From Hyphomicrobiales bacterium (GTDB taxonomy: Bacteria; Pseudomonadota; Alphaproteobacteria; Rhizobiales; Rhizobiaceae), in contig JAJFHU010000012.1 in NCBI GenBank assembly GCA_021775455.1, positions 1-64,000 on the forward strand: DNA of 64,000 nucleotides. The letters are read 5' to 3'. The position numbers were made by a program, and so were the translations under genes. This document shows positions 1 through 8,618 of the stretch, in pieces (positions within the stretch are counted from its first letter, which is position 1; every line of letters starts with the position of its first letter). A model generated the notes under the pieces. That model worked only from the letters and a program-made list of their open reading frames with translations. It was not told where the DNA came from and made no database searches.

Positions 1-71
1 ATCCAGTCCTCTAGACTGTCAGGAAACAGCGTCACCTGATCGCGCTCAACCCCTTCAATAAAACCCGCCAT
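1..71 (-). CDS. IS1182-like transposase, 5' end only
   Basis: Only the first 23 codons are inside the window; the rest lies to the left. The start reads MAGFIEGVERDQ, then VTLFPDSLEDW, the typical opening of IS1182-family transposases (from memory of the family). A strong ribosome binding site (GGAGGG, 4 bases before ATG) supports this start. The terminal inverted repeat of the element should lie in about 75-228, but without a second copy I cannot place it. The neighbouring nucleotidyltransferase-HEPN gene points towards the same end. Confidence 0.6.
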   Translation of the reverse strand, partial: MAGFIEGVERDQVTLFPDSLEDW

Positions 72-228
72 TCGTCCCTCCGACCATTCAGAGGATTATA
101 CCTGACTCGTGAGTTTCCACACACCCAGGGTCATTAGCAGAAGTCACAACGTTTGCGAGCTAATCAACTCTCGACACAATTTCCAGTTTGCTCAGGGCTC
201 AGAATTGCCTCACTTATGATCATCAATA

Positions 229-1140
229 TCAATTCGTCCCCAGCCGTTCTTCACACAGGGTCTTCACCAGTTTCAATAGCAGTTTGGTGCGTTGGCCGAG
301 CCATTGAAGGTCGTCGGAGGGAATTGAGAATTTTTTCGAGTAACGTGCCTTTACGTAAGCCTCGCGGAGCAGGTTGAACGACGCCTGTATCTTTTTGGTT
401 TCGCGCGGCCACACTTCAATGAGGCGCGGTTCGAAGGCTTCCGCCCAGGAACGAAGTTCCTTGATGTTGTGGGTCTCTGGCGAGTGGAGCGTGAAAGTCA
501 ACATCAGACAATGGTAGGCGCTTTCTACAGATTGGTGCAAGTAGAATGAAGCGAGCCTCTCTCGCCCTTTTGCTACATTCGCTATGAAATCTTCATGGAA
601 ATGTTCGGCATCGGGATACCAGGTCTCAAAATACATTTGAGACTCCTCAAGCGCCACCTCCGGTGACAATGGTTTCGGCTTGATGAAGGTTTTTGAACCC
701 TTCAACTCGTAGAGCAGAATGCCTTGTTTGGCGATATTGAGAAAAAACTGTCGCCCGCGTTCCAGCCTGTCGTTGATGTCGTGCAGCGTGTGGACGATCA
801 TCGTGTATTCCGGCCCTGGCACCGGGTGATCCTGTGACATCAGCCGCAACAGGCGATCTTCGGCACGGTTACGCCATTCGGCACCCGGATCGCAGAGCTT
901 CTCGTTGTTGACGATGATGAGGAGATCATAGTCGGATCGGTAGCCATCAAGGCGGTTATCATCAACCCAGTCATCTCGGGCGTGCGAACCGAACAGGATA
1001 ATCTTTTCAATCCGCGCTTTCTTCTTCCTCTCGGAAGTGGAAAGCTTCAGCGCTTCTTCGAATTCCTCGTGGATAATTGCAACACCACGCGCCAGCTCCC
1101 GCTGTTTCTTCTCCGGCAGATGATCAAGGCTATCGCGCAT
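229..1140 (-). CDS. Nucleotidyltransferase and HEPN domain protein
   Basis: 303 residues. The N-terminal half is a minimal nucleotidyltransferase: GSHARDDW at residues 51-58 matches the GSxAR motif, and D70/D72 in RSDYDLLII are the metal-binding pair. The C-terminal half (about 170-300) is a helical HEPN-type domain with an R-x6-H stretch (ERLASFYLHQ). Single-chain NTase-HEPN proteins resemble kanamycin-nucleotidyltransferase-like enzymes and fused MNT/HEPN toxin-antitoxin pairs; the substrate cannot be read from sequence. It looks intact. No strong ribosome binding site precedes the start. It stands alone next to a transposase, so horizontal gain is possible. Confidence 0.8.
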   Translation of the reverse strand: MRDSLDHLPEKKQRELARGVAIIHEEFEEALKLSTSERKKKARIEKIILFGSHARDDWVDDNRLDGYRSDYDLLIIVNNEKLCDPGAEWRNRAEDRLLRLMSQDHPVPGPEYTMIVHTLHDINDRLERGRQFFLNIAKQGILLYELKGSKTFIKPKPLSPEVALEESQMYFETWYPDAEHFHEDFIANVAKGRERLASFYLHQSVESAYHCLMLTFTLHSPETHNIKELRSWAEAFEPRLIEVWPRETKKIQASFNLLREAYVKARYSKKFSIPSDDLQWLGQRTKLLLKLVKTLCEERLGTN

Positions 1141-1257
1141 GGGGTTGTTTTAATCGCGTGGCGCGATTCGGGGAAGGGGGTTTTCCAATCGGATGAGCCG
1201 ATGTGCGGTGCTCTCTCCCAGCTTGGCACCAGAAGCAGGACTGCAATTCCACCAATC

Positions 1258-2418
1258 TCAATTCCCCAGCATCGTTCTTGCATACCAATTCGCAAATGCC
1301 GCCACATTGGCTTCCATGTTCGGGGAGAACCTTCCCTGTTCGGCAAATGGCGAATTGAGGCCCAACTGCTGGTTTTCAAGCGCCGGGATATCCTCTGCAA
1401 TTGCTGCATCGAGGCGGATATAATATTGCTCCACAGCTTCTTCAAAATTTTCCCGCGCAACGGTCTGTCGTTCAAAACAGGCGGTTTGTGTAATCCGACT
1501 CCGATTTGCGCAAATCGGATTGGATTCATAAATCCACAACGCATCACTGCCTGCTGCAAAGGTCATGTTGGGAAAAATCCAGGTATACCGAACGCCGTTT
1601 GCAACAGCCGGGTCAAGGCCGGCCATGTTTGGAAGCGCATGTTCTTGCTGATCCTCCAGCAATCCACCTGTGCCTGCTGTTTCCCCATACTGGCTGGCAA
1701 ATTCTCCAGTCACCTTGTCAGATGGTTTGGGTGGATCGTAAACCGCATTAATTGAATCTGGATGCACATAGGGAAGATGGTAATATTCATTGAACACATC
1801 AATGAAGGCTTTCCAGTTGCAATTCACCTCAAACGTCCTTCGGCGCAGGGGAACCAGCGTCTCCATAGGCCAGGGCCTGTGTAATTTTGCGAATTCTCCA
1901 AGCTGAGCTTCGACCGCAGGTGCATTCTTGTCGAGGCAAACGAAAGCGAGGCTGGCAACTTCAGCAGCCTGAAACTCGATCAATCCGTACTGCGCACGGT
2001 CGAAATCCGGCATTTCTTCAATACCGGGAACGCCCGCGAGTGTTCCATCCAGCTTGTAAGCCCAACTGTGAAACGGACAACGAATGCCGGAACAATTTCC
2101 CTCACCGTCCAGAAGTCGTGCACCCCGATGGCGGCAGGTGTTGGCATAGGCACGCAGTTTTCCTGCCTTGTCGCGAAGCACGATAATCGGCACCCCACCA
2201 ATTTCCAGCGCCTCATAATCGCCTGCTTTCTTGAAACGACCGGCAGGGCCAATGCCAATCCATTTCCGGCGAAATATTTGTTGGATTTCCTCGGAAAGTA
2301 TTGCATCGCTTGTATAGCACTCCGGCGGAATGCAAAGGGCGGTTTCGGGTGAAGCGATGCAATTTTGAAGCTGGTCACCCAGATTGCTGACACCTTCTAC
2401 CGAGGTTCTATCGAGCAT
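1258..2418 (-). CDS. Rieske non-haem iron oxygenase, alpha subunit type
   Basis: About 386 residues. A Rieske [2Fe-2S] site is visible: CRH near residue 96 and CPFH about 17 residues on. The catalytic domain carries the mononuclear iron motif NEYYHLPYVHP with the two histidines near 214 and 219. This architecture is shared by aromatic-ring hydroxylases and by oxygenases for choline, carnitine, glycine betaine and stachydrine. Given the methylated-amine theme of the window a quaternary-amine substrate is likely, but this is inference. No reductase gene is adjacent, so electrons must come from elsewhere. I prefer ATG 2418 over ATG 2427 because GGAGGG lies 9 bases upstream of the former and abuts the latter. 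Confidence 0.85.
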   Translation of the reverse strand: MLDRTSVEGVSNLGDQLQNCIASPETALCIPPECYTSDAILSEEIQQIFRRKWIGIGPAGRFKKAGDYEALEIGGVPIIVLRDKAGKLRAYANTCRHRGARLLDGEGNCSGIRCPFHSWAYKLDGTLAGVPGIEEMPDFDRAQYGLIEFQAAEVASLAFVCLDKNAPAVEAQLGEFAKLHRPWPMETLVPLRRRTFEVNCNWKAFIDVFNEYYHLPYVHPDSINAVYDPPKPSDKVTGEFASQYGETAGTGGLLEDQQEHALPNMAGLDPAVANGVRYTWIFPNMTFAAGSDALWIYESNPICANRSRITQTACFERQTVARENFEEAVEQYYIRLDAAIAEDIPALENQQLGLNSPFAEQGRFSPNMEANVAAFANWYARTMLGN

Positions 2419-2482
2419 GACAACCATCCCTCCCTAAACGACAATCCGCAACACCAGCGTAACGGAAACCCACCCTCTTGAT

Positions 2483-3151
2483 TCACGTTTTTCCGACTGA
2501 GAATGCATCCTTTCGATACATTTTCCAATCCGCCAAAAACTGCTCTGTGTTGAGCAATTTAACGTATTCGCGCCGTTGTGCCTGCCAGGCAAACCGGATT
2601 GAATTGAGTACAAGAGGTTCGTCGAATTTTTTGTAATTTTCGTCAATTGGAGCCCAGCGGATTAGTGCAGGAGGGCTGAGTTGAAATGCCCCCTCACCTA
2701 CACTAGCTGATTTCCAATCGACGGTATTGATCCGCTTGTTAAAATCAGAAACAAACGCGTTCACATCCCCATTAAAATCTTCTGCATCACTATATCGTTC
2801 GCTTACCACGCGGTTGTACCAATAGGCTGCCAACTCCTCAGCGCGGCTCTTATCCGATTCGTTTTCCATGACTTTTGCCGCCATGAATATCGCCAAATCC
2901 GACAAACACGCCGCATAAAGGTTCCATTTTGCGATGTTGATCGATTTAACAAATTCTTCGTCCTGGAACATATTTGGGTAGGCGATACCCATTCGTGTCT
3001 TAAGATACCCGTACAGCGATTTCTGGCCAATGAATGCCGCCCGATTCCCAAGAAACTCCCCAAAATCCTCCGATTTGACGATCGGATGATGCTTCTTGAA
3101 GACGCTGAACTTGCCTTTGAAATTCCCTAAAAACTCCCGAATTTGGCTCAT
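2483..3151 (-). CDS. Hypothetical protein
   Basis: 222 residues with no motif I recognise. It is soluble-looking, rich in aromatic residues, with no signal peptide or membrane segment. The start is supported by GAGG 8 bases upstream. It ends 55 bp before the start codon region of the downstream Rieske oxygenase gene on the same strand, so the two may be co-transcribed; that is the only functional hint. Confidence 0.7.
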   Translation of the reverse strand: MSQIREFLGNFKGKFSVFKKHHPIVKSEDFGEFLGNRAAFIGQKSLYGYLKTRMGIAYPNMFQDEEFVKSINIAKWNLYAACLSDLAIFMAAKVMENESDKSRAEELAAYWYNRVVSERYSDAEDFNGDVNAFVSDFNKRINTVDWKSASVGEGAFQLSPPALIRWAPIDENYKKFDEPLVLNSIRFAWQAQRREYVKLLNTEQFLADWKMYRKDAFSVGKT

Positions 3152-3373
3152 AACAAGAACCTCAATTCCCCGGTCGTACTAATACGAAGGTTGAGGGGTA
3201 TAATAGCCGAAACGAGTTCCAATTGTGGCAATTTTATGTAACCTTTTCATACATGCGCAAGCTTTTGAGCGTGCGTTGTGCGTTCACTTTGAACTGTTTT
3301 GAGTGAATATCAACCGCGATGTCAATGACCAATTTTAATTGGTTTTGGCATCCTATCTCAAGGGGAGGTAGCT

Positions 3374-3631
3374 GTGTCTAACACAACTAAATCCAATGAG
3401 GCTCACTGGAGAAAAACCCGGAACCTGACATTCTTTGTCCTGTTCATCTGGTTTATTTTCTCAATGGTGATCCCATGGAATGCAAATGCCCTTAACGGAT
3501 CGTCCTTCTTGGGCTTCCCGCTGGGTTACTATATGTGCGTCCAGGGTTCATTGATCGTTTTCGTTCTGCTGATCTTTTTTCAAAACTGGCGGCAAGATGC
3601 GATCGACGATGAATTCGGCGTCGGTGAATAG
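3374..3631 (+). CDS. DUF4212 small subunit of sodium/solute symporter
   Basis: 85 residues, GTG start with AGGGGAGGT just upstream. Two hydrophobic segments (about 17-37 and 50-72) and the arrangement fit DUF4212 proteins, the small membrane partner encoded directly before VC_2705-type sodium:solute symporters. The gene ends 12 bp before the symporter start, so the pair is certainly co-transcribed. It probably stabilises or modulates the transporter in the inner membrane; its exact role is unknown for the family. Confidence 0.85.
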   Translation: MSNTTKSNEAHWRKTRNLTFFVLFIWFIFSMVIPWNANALNGSSFLGFPLGYYMCVQGSLIVFVLLIFFQNWRQDAIDDEFGVGE

Positions 3632-3643
3632 GGGGATTGGAAA

Positions 3644-5446
3644 ATGAAAGGTAACTTCGTAGACAATCTCGGTCGAGTATACGGACTGTATACTGGCGGA
3701 TTCATTGTTTTCATCATTCTCATGGCCATTCTTGAACAAATGGGCGTGAGTGCAGCGACAATCGGTATTCTTTTTGTTGCATTTACAATTGCGATCTATG
3801 CCCTGATTGGCTGGTTGTCACGCACCATGGAAGTGGATGCGTACTACGTGGCGGGACGTGAAGTTCCGGCGGTCTATAACGGCATGGCGACAGCAGCTGA
3901 CTGGATGTCTGGCGCTTCGTTTGTGGCTCTTGCTGGTGGTATCTACTTCGGTGGGTATGGCTATCTGGGCTTCATTGTTGGGTGGACAGGCGGCTATGTG
4001 CTGGTGAACTCGCTCATGGCACCGTATCTGAGAAAGTTTGGCTGTTATACAGTACCTGACTTTATCGGAACGCGTTACGGCGGTAACTTCGCGCGCTTCT
4101 GTGCTGTTGTTGTTCTGGTTGTTGCGTCCTTCACGTATGTGACGGCGCAAATCAATGCAACTGGAACGATCGCTGCTCGTGCACTTCATATTCCGTTTGA
4201 ATATGGTGTTTGGTTCGGGCTTTTTGGTATCCTTATCTGTTCCATGCTTGGTGGCATGCGGGCGGTGACCTGGACCCAGGTGGCGCAGTACATCGTGCTG
4301 ATTATCGCATATCTGACTCCGGTTATATGGATGTCCAATTCGCAGGGCTTCGGCATCATTCCGCACTTCGGATATGGTGACGCTGTCAACCGGATTACGG
4401 AATTGGAAGGAACTTTGGGTCTCAATGCCGCAGCAGAAAATGTGGCAGGATTGAGAGTTCTGACAACACCGCACAACGCACCGGGTACTGGAATGGAAGC
4501 CTGGGCAATGGTTTCACTAGCAATTGCCATGATGACCGGCACTGCTTCTTTGCCGCACATCTTGATGCGTTACTTTACAACGCCATCCGTGCGTCAGGCG
4601 CGTAAGTCTGTTGCCTGGTCATTGCTCTTCATCTTCCTGCTGTACTTTACAGCACCGGCTCTTGCCACGTTGACGAAGTTGCAGTTGCTTGATCCAACTC
4701 TTCCGACTGCCGTTATTGGCCAGTCAATTGAAGTGGTTCAAAGTCTGGCCTGGGTGATAAACTGGACCGATGTGGGCATGTTATCCGTGGTTGACCAAAA
4801 CGGTGACGGCATAGTGCAGTTGAATGAGTTCTTCATGCGCCCCGACATTGTGGTGCTTGCTACTCCAGAGATTGCCGGTTTGCCTTACGTCGTTTCCGGC
4901 CTTGTGGCCGCTGGTGGTATGGCTGCCGCGATGTCCACGGCCGATGGTCTGCTTTTGGCGATCGCCAATGCTCTGTCACACGATTTGTACTACAAAATCA
5001 TCGATCCTAAAGCTGATACAAAGACACGTTTGATCGTGGCTCGTGTATTGCTTATCTTGATCGGTGCTGCTGGTGCATTGGTGGCATCCTTGCAACTCAC
5101 CGGTATTCTTGGTGCGGTTGCCTGGGCGTTCTGCTTCGCTAACTCTGGCTTGTTCTTCCCGCTGGTGCTTGGCATTTGGTGGAAACGGGCAAATGCGGCA
5201 GGTGCGATTGCAGGCATGATTTGTGGCTTTGCAGCAGGTACTATCTACCTGGTCTATTTGCGCAACGGTGGCGACGCGATCCTTGGTCTGGATCATCTGC
5301 GGTTCGGTATCATCGGTATGCCAGTAAGCTTGATTGCAATGGTTGTCGTGTCTCTCATGACACCAGAGCCAGATGCTGAAACCCAAAAGATGGTGGACGA
5401 AGTCCGCTATCCTGGCGGTGACACCATCCTGAAAAGCGGGCACTAG
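3644..5446 (+). CDS. Sodium:solute symporter (VC_2705/ActP-like)
   Basis: 600 residues, more than a dozen hydrophobic segments, of the SSS family. The region GLPYVVSGLVAAGGMAAAMS near residues 406-425 and LLLAIANALSHDLYY are typical of acetate/pyruvate-type (ActP, VC_2705) members. A loop at residues 384-395, DQNGDGIVQLNE, fits a canonical EF-hand calcium loop, an unusual feature inside a transporter. Co-transcribed with the DUF4212 gene; a rho-independent terminator follows at 5468. The likely substrate is a short monocarboxylate, but a methylated compound cannot be excluded. Confidence 0.9.
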   Translation: MKGNFVDNLGRVYGLYTGGFIVFIILMAILEQMGVSAATIGILFVAFTIAIYALIGWLSRTMEVDAYYVAGREVPAVYNGMATAADWMSGASFVALAGGIYFGGYGYLGFIVGWTGGYVLVNSLMAPYLRKFGCYTVPDFIGTRYGGNFARFCAVVVLVVASFTYVTAQINATGTIAARALHIPFEYGVWFGLFGILICSMLGGMRAVTWTQVAQYIVLIIAYLTPVIWMSNSQGFGIIPHFGYGDAVNRITELEGTLGLNAAAENVAGLRVLTTPHNAPGTGMEAWAMVSLAIAMMTGTASLPHILMRYFTTPSVRQARKSVAWSLLFIFLLYFTAPALATLTKLQLLDPTLPTAVIGQSIEVVQSLAWVINWTDVGMLSVVDQNGDGIVQLNEFFMRPDIVVLATPEIAGLPYVVSGLVAAGGMAAAMSTADGLLLAIANALSHDLYYKIIDPKADTKTRLIVARVLLILIGAAGALVASLQLTGILGAVAWAFCFANSGLFFPLVLGIWWKRANAAGAIAGMICGFAAGTIYLVYLRNGGDAILGLDHLRFGIIGMPVSLIAMVVVSLMTPEPDAETQKMVDEVRYPGGDTILKSGH

Positions 5447-5467
5447 GCTTTTCTGATATGAATTTTG

Positions 5468-5499
5468 GGGGCGGAGCGTTTGTTCCGCCCCTAATTTTT
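5468..5499 (+). terminator. Rho-independent terminator after symporter
   Basis: An 8-bp perfect stem (GGGGCGGA with TCCGCCCC, loop of 8) followed by TAATTTTTG. It lies 21 bp after the symporter stop and separates the DUF4212-symporter unit from the YggT-like gene. Confidence 0.85.
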
Positions 5500-5535
5500 G
5501 TGTAATACCCAAACTAGAAACAGGCGGATTTTTGC

Positions 5536-5898
5536 ATGCAAGACACCCTCACCATGTTTCCAATATGGGTCATTGTACTGGACTACATCCTTGGCATGAT
5601 TATGTGGACGCTGATAGCACGAGCGGCGATGGGGATTTTTCTACCGGAAAATTCGCCCTTCTTTTTCAGCCGGTTTTTTGTCCAGGCAACCAATCCAATC
5701 CTCAAGCTGTTTAACCCTATAACCCCCGGTTTCATGGTGCCATTGGTAGTACCGTTGTTTGTAGCCTGGTTCTTTTTCATGTTTCGGTTCTACTTGATGC
5801 CATGGCTGCTTGGGTATTCTGTGATGGGCATGTTGTCATTTCCCTTGGAAGGTGACATCGCGCGCGGACTTTATGAACTCGCCAATCCCGGTAACTAA
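5536..5898 (+). CDS. Small YggT-like membrane protein
   Basis: 120 residues with two or three hydrophobic segments (about 8-32, 65-85, 90-105). The layout, a membrane helix ending in an Arg-Ala pair, then NPILKLFNPITP, then a second hydrophobic stretch, recalls YggT-family proteins, but identity is too low to be sure. It sits between the symporter and the exonuclease-CBS-DUF294 gene, suggesting a part in the same transport or regulation module. No strong ribosome binding site is seen. Confidence 0.65.
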   Translation: MQDTLTMFPIWVIVLDYILGMIMWTLIARAAMGIFLPENSPFFFSRFFVQATNPILKLFNPITPGFMVPLVVPLFVAWFFFMFRFYLMPWLLGYSVMGMLSFPLEGDIARGLYELANPGN

Positions 5899-5959
5899 CC
5901 GCTGCACTACATTCCTTCGTTGAATTGACGCCCGATACCTTGCGGATCAAAGTGTTGTC

Positions 5960-8086
5960 ATGAGCGACTCTCGTCCACAACTGCGCCGAACAACTCCACT
6001 GGTTTCGATTTCCGCAATTGTCATCGACACCGAAACCACTGGTTTGAACACGCAATCTGACCGCATCGTACAAATCGGGGCCGTTGCCATGCGGGACGGA
6101 AAACTGGATTTTGACTCCACATTCGATGTTTTGGTCAATCCTGGGATTCCAATTCCCCCGGCTTCAACTGAAATCCATCATATCAATGATGAGGATGTGA
6201 AAGGTGCTGAAACTTTCGAGCAGGCCATCCCGAAGCTTGATGCGTTCTTCAACGCACCCCTGTGGATTGGATATTCGATCGGCTTTGACCTCGCAGTCAT
6301 GAAGGCGGAACATGAACGTGCGGGGTTGGATTGGTCTCCTCCTCCCAGCCTCGACCTTCAGCATTTGGGTCAACTCGTTGTGCCCAATCTTCCCAACCGG
6401 TCACTTGAGACGCTTGCGGTCTGGCTCAAAGTACCGACAGACAATCGTCACAACGCATTGGGTGACGCCATCATGACTGCCAGGGTCTTCAAGGCACTGG
6501 TGCCCAAACTGGCAGAAAAAGATATCTTTACATTTGCGGCGGCCAAACGGGCATCCAACCGCATCAGTACACCCGGTGCTTCAGAAAACGGTTGGGCAGA
6601 CATTCGCGATGAAGGCGCCCTTAGAGTTCGAAATGTCAGTGAATATGCCCGCATTGACAGCTACCCCTATCGACACCGGGTAAGTGAAATCATGAACTCG
6701 CCACCCAAAACAGTGAAACCCAAAACGACTTTGGCAGCGGCCATGAAGCAACTGATGGATGACAATATCAGTTCCCTGTTTGTCGTGCCGGAAAAAGCCG
6801 GAAAATCTCATGGCATAATTACGGAACGTGATGTTCTAAGAGCAATTGCGAACTACGGTCCAGGCGCACTAAAGAAAAATGTAGATCAATATTGCACCCG
6901 CCCACTGATGGGGATTGGTGAAGATGAATTCATCTACAAAGCCATTTCCCGAATGAGTTCCCTCAATGTTCGCCACCTTGCTGTATTTGACAGTCGCGGC
7001 AAACTTGCAGGTGTAATAACCAGTCGGGATTTGTTGCAACAGCGTTCTGGTGAAGCGTCAATTTTGGGTGACAACATCGAACAGGCAAATTCAGCGGAAG
7101 AGTTGGCTACCATCTGGCCTTCGCTGGCAGAAACAGCTCGTGGTCTTGTTTACGAACAAGTTGATCCTCGTAACATTGCCGCGATAATCTCGCGGGAACT
7201 GCGCGCCCTTACTCGGCGAGCCTGTGAACTTTCTATTGAGGAAATGGCCGAAAAAGGTCGCGGAAAACCGCCAGTCCAGTGGGCCATGATGGTTTTGGGC
7301 TCTGGCGGGCGTGGCGAAAGTCTGCTTGCCATGGATCAGGACAATGCAATCATCTTTGAAAAAGGAGAGCCTGGAGGAAAAACAGACCGGTGGTTTGAAG
7401 AAATGGGAACACGTGCAACCATGATATTGCATCATGCAGGTGTTCCCCTGTGCGACGGCAATATTATGGCGTCAAACCTGGAGTGGCGAATGAGCCGCGA
7501 ACGTTGGCGCAAAAATGTTCAGCACTGGATTTCACGTTCAAATCCACAGGATATTATAAACAGTGACATATTTTTTGATGCCAGTGCAGTTGCTGGAAAT
7601 GAAGAATTGTTGCGCGAACTAGAACTTGATGCACTTGAAGCGGCCTCAAAATCACGGAATTTCATTCAGCTGCTGTCCATGAACGCAGCTGATTTTCCAA
7701 CCGTGTTGGGCTGGTTCAACAAAATCAAGACAGAAAACGGGCGAGTTGACCTGAAACGGGCGGGTTTGATGCCAATCTTCTCTGCCGCAAGGGTTCTTGC
7801 CCTTAAACACCGCATTGCGCTCAATTCCACACCGCAACGCTTGGAAGCGGTTAAAGAACTGGAACCTGAAAAGGCCCGCACGCTCGAAAATTTGACGGAA
7901 GCACATCGAATTTTCCTTGAAATCATCCTCAAACAGCAATTGCGCGATCTGGATGCTGGTCTTCCGCTTTCAAACTCCATTTCTCCCACCGCATTTTCGG
8001 GTTTTGAACTTGAGGAAATTCGTTGGGCACTAAATGAGACCCGAGCAGTCTCTGATGTGCTCGGCGTGGGCCTTACCTACGCCTAA
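5960..8086 (+). CDS. Exonuclease-CBS-DUF294 nucleotidyltransferase fusion
   Basis: 708 residues with three parts. Residues 15-185 form a DnaQ-like DEDDh 3'-5' exonuclease: VIDTETTG (D23, E25), GYSIGFDLAVM, and HNALGD near 165. Residues about 243-365 hold a CBS pair, a nucleotide sensor. From about 440, GSGGRGESLLAMDQDNA is the GlnD-like nucleotidyltransferase motif of DUF294, followed by the DUF294 C-terminal helical region to 705. In other proteobacteria, as I recall, CBS-DUF294 and an exonuclease are encoded separately beside VC_2705 symporters; here they are one chain. All catalytic motifs look intact. A regulatory role on the adjacent symporter is inferred from context only. Confidence 0.85.
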   Translation: MSDSRPQLRRTTPLVSISAIVIDTETTGLNTQSDRIVQIGAVAMRDGKLDFDSTFDVLVNPGIPIPPASTEIHHINDEDVKGAETFEQAIPKLDAFFNAPLWIGYSIGFDLAVMKAEHERAGLDWSPPPSLDLQHLGQLVVPNLPNRSLETLAVWLKVPTDNRHNALGDAIMTARVFKALVPKLAEKDIFTFAAAKRASNRISTPGASENGWADIRDEGALRVRNVSEYARIDSYPYRHRVSEIMNSPPKTVKPKTTLAAAMKQLMDDNISSLFVVPEKAGKSHGIITERDVLRAIANYGPGALKKNVDQYCTRPLMGIGEDEFIYKAISRMSSLNVRHLAVFDSRGKLAGVITSRDLLQQRSGEASILGDNIEQANSAEELATIWPSLAETARGLVYEQVDPRNIAAIISRELRALTRRACELSIEEMAEKGRGKPPVQWAMMVLGSGGRGESLLAMDQDNAIIFEKGEPGGKTDRWFEEMGTRATMILHHAGVPLCDGNIMASNLEWRMSRERWRKNVQHWISRSNPQDIINSDIFFDASAVAGNEELLRELELDALEAASKSRNFIQLLSMNAADFPTVLGWFNKIKTENGRVDLKRAGLMPIFSAARVLALKHRIALNSTPQRLEAVKELEPEKARTLENLTEAHRIFLEIILKQQLRDLDAGLPLSNSISPTAFSGFELEEIRWALNETRAVSDVLGVGLTYA

Positions 8087-8115
8087 TTGGCTAACAGAAA
8101 ATACTTATTAAAATC

Positions 8116-8172
8116 ACCTGAAAGCTGGACAAAACAGCCGAGTCTGGCTAAAAGCCAACGGAGCTGTCAGGT
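8116..8172 (+). other. Two-tier stem-loop upstream of acpXL
   Basis: ACCTGAAAGCT at 8116-8126 pairs with AGCTGTCAGGT at 8162-8172 with one A-G mismatch, and inside it TGGCT-AAA-AGCCA (8145-8157) forms a second hairpin. It lies in the 190-bp gap before acpXL, about 105 bp from its start. It could be a structured leader or the end of the upstream transcript; there is no T-run after it. Confidence 0.4.
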
Positions 8173-8276
8173 ATCCATCTGACTGGCAATAGATTTTATT
8201 TGTGATTGCCGGACTTTTCCCCTATATGAGGGCCAATTCCCGCAGGCAATTACCCGAAATTGAAGAGGCAAAAAAC

Positions 8277-8552
8277 GTGTCCACTTTCGACAAGGTAGCA
8301 GACATCATATCCGAAACCAGTGAAATTCCTCGTGATGAGATTACGATGGAAAGCCACACAATTGATGATCTGGGCATCGACAGCCTGGATTTTCTTGATA
8401 TTGTATTCGCTGTCGACAAGGAATTCGGAATCAAGATTCCCCTTGAAACATGGACCCAGGAAGTCAATGATGGAAAAGCTTCAACGGAAGAATATTTCGT
8501 TATGAAAAACCTGTGCGGTAAAATCGACGAGTTGGTTTCCGCAAAAGCCTAG
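8277..8552 (+). CDS. acpXL: Acyl carrier protein AcpXL
   Basis: 91-92 residues from a GTG codon with AGAGG 8 bases upstream; an in-frame ATG at 8202 would add 25 residues unlike the family. [14 protein letters not shown] carries the Ser that receives phosphopantetheine. Length and sequence match the rhizobial carrier that holds the very-long-chain acyl group (27-hydroxyoctacosanoate type) before transfer to lipid A. First gene of the XL cluster; it has its own terminator at 8578, so it can be made in excess over the enzymes downstream. Confidence 0.95.
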   Translation: MSTFDKVADIISETSEIPRDEITMESHTIDDLGIDSLDFLDIVFAVDKEFGIKIPLETWTQEVNDGKASTEEYFVMKNLCGKIDELVSAKA

Positions 8553-8577
8553 TTTAAGTGGCATAGAGATTGGATTT

Positions 8578-8604
8578 CTGGCCCCAAAATGGGGCCAGTT
8601 TTTT
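8578..8604 (+). terminator. Terminator between acpXL and fabZXL
   Basis: CTGGCCCC (8578-8585), a five-base loop and GGGGCCAG (8591-8598), then six T. A textbook intrinsic terminator 25 bp after acpXL. Downstream genes need read-through or their own promoter. Confidence 0.9.
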
Positions 8605-8618
8605 ATTGAAGACTGATC

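Noticed and set aside
982-1755. Plus-strand 257-codon frame opposite the NTase and Rieske genes
   Set aside because: It spans the ends of two clear minus-strand genes and has no family features; a shadow frame.
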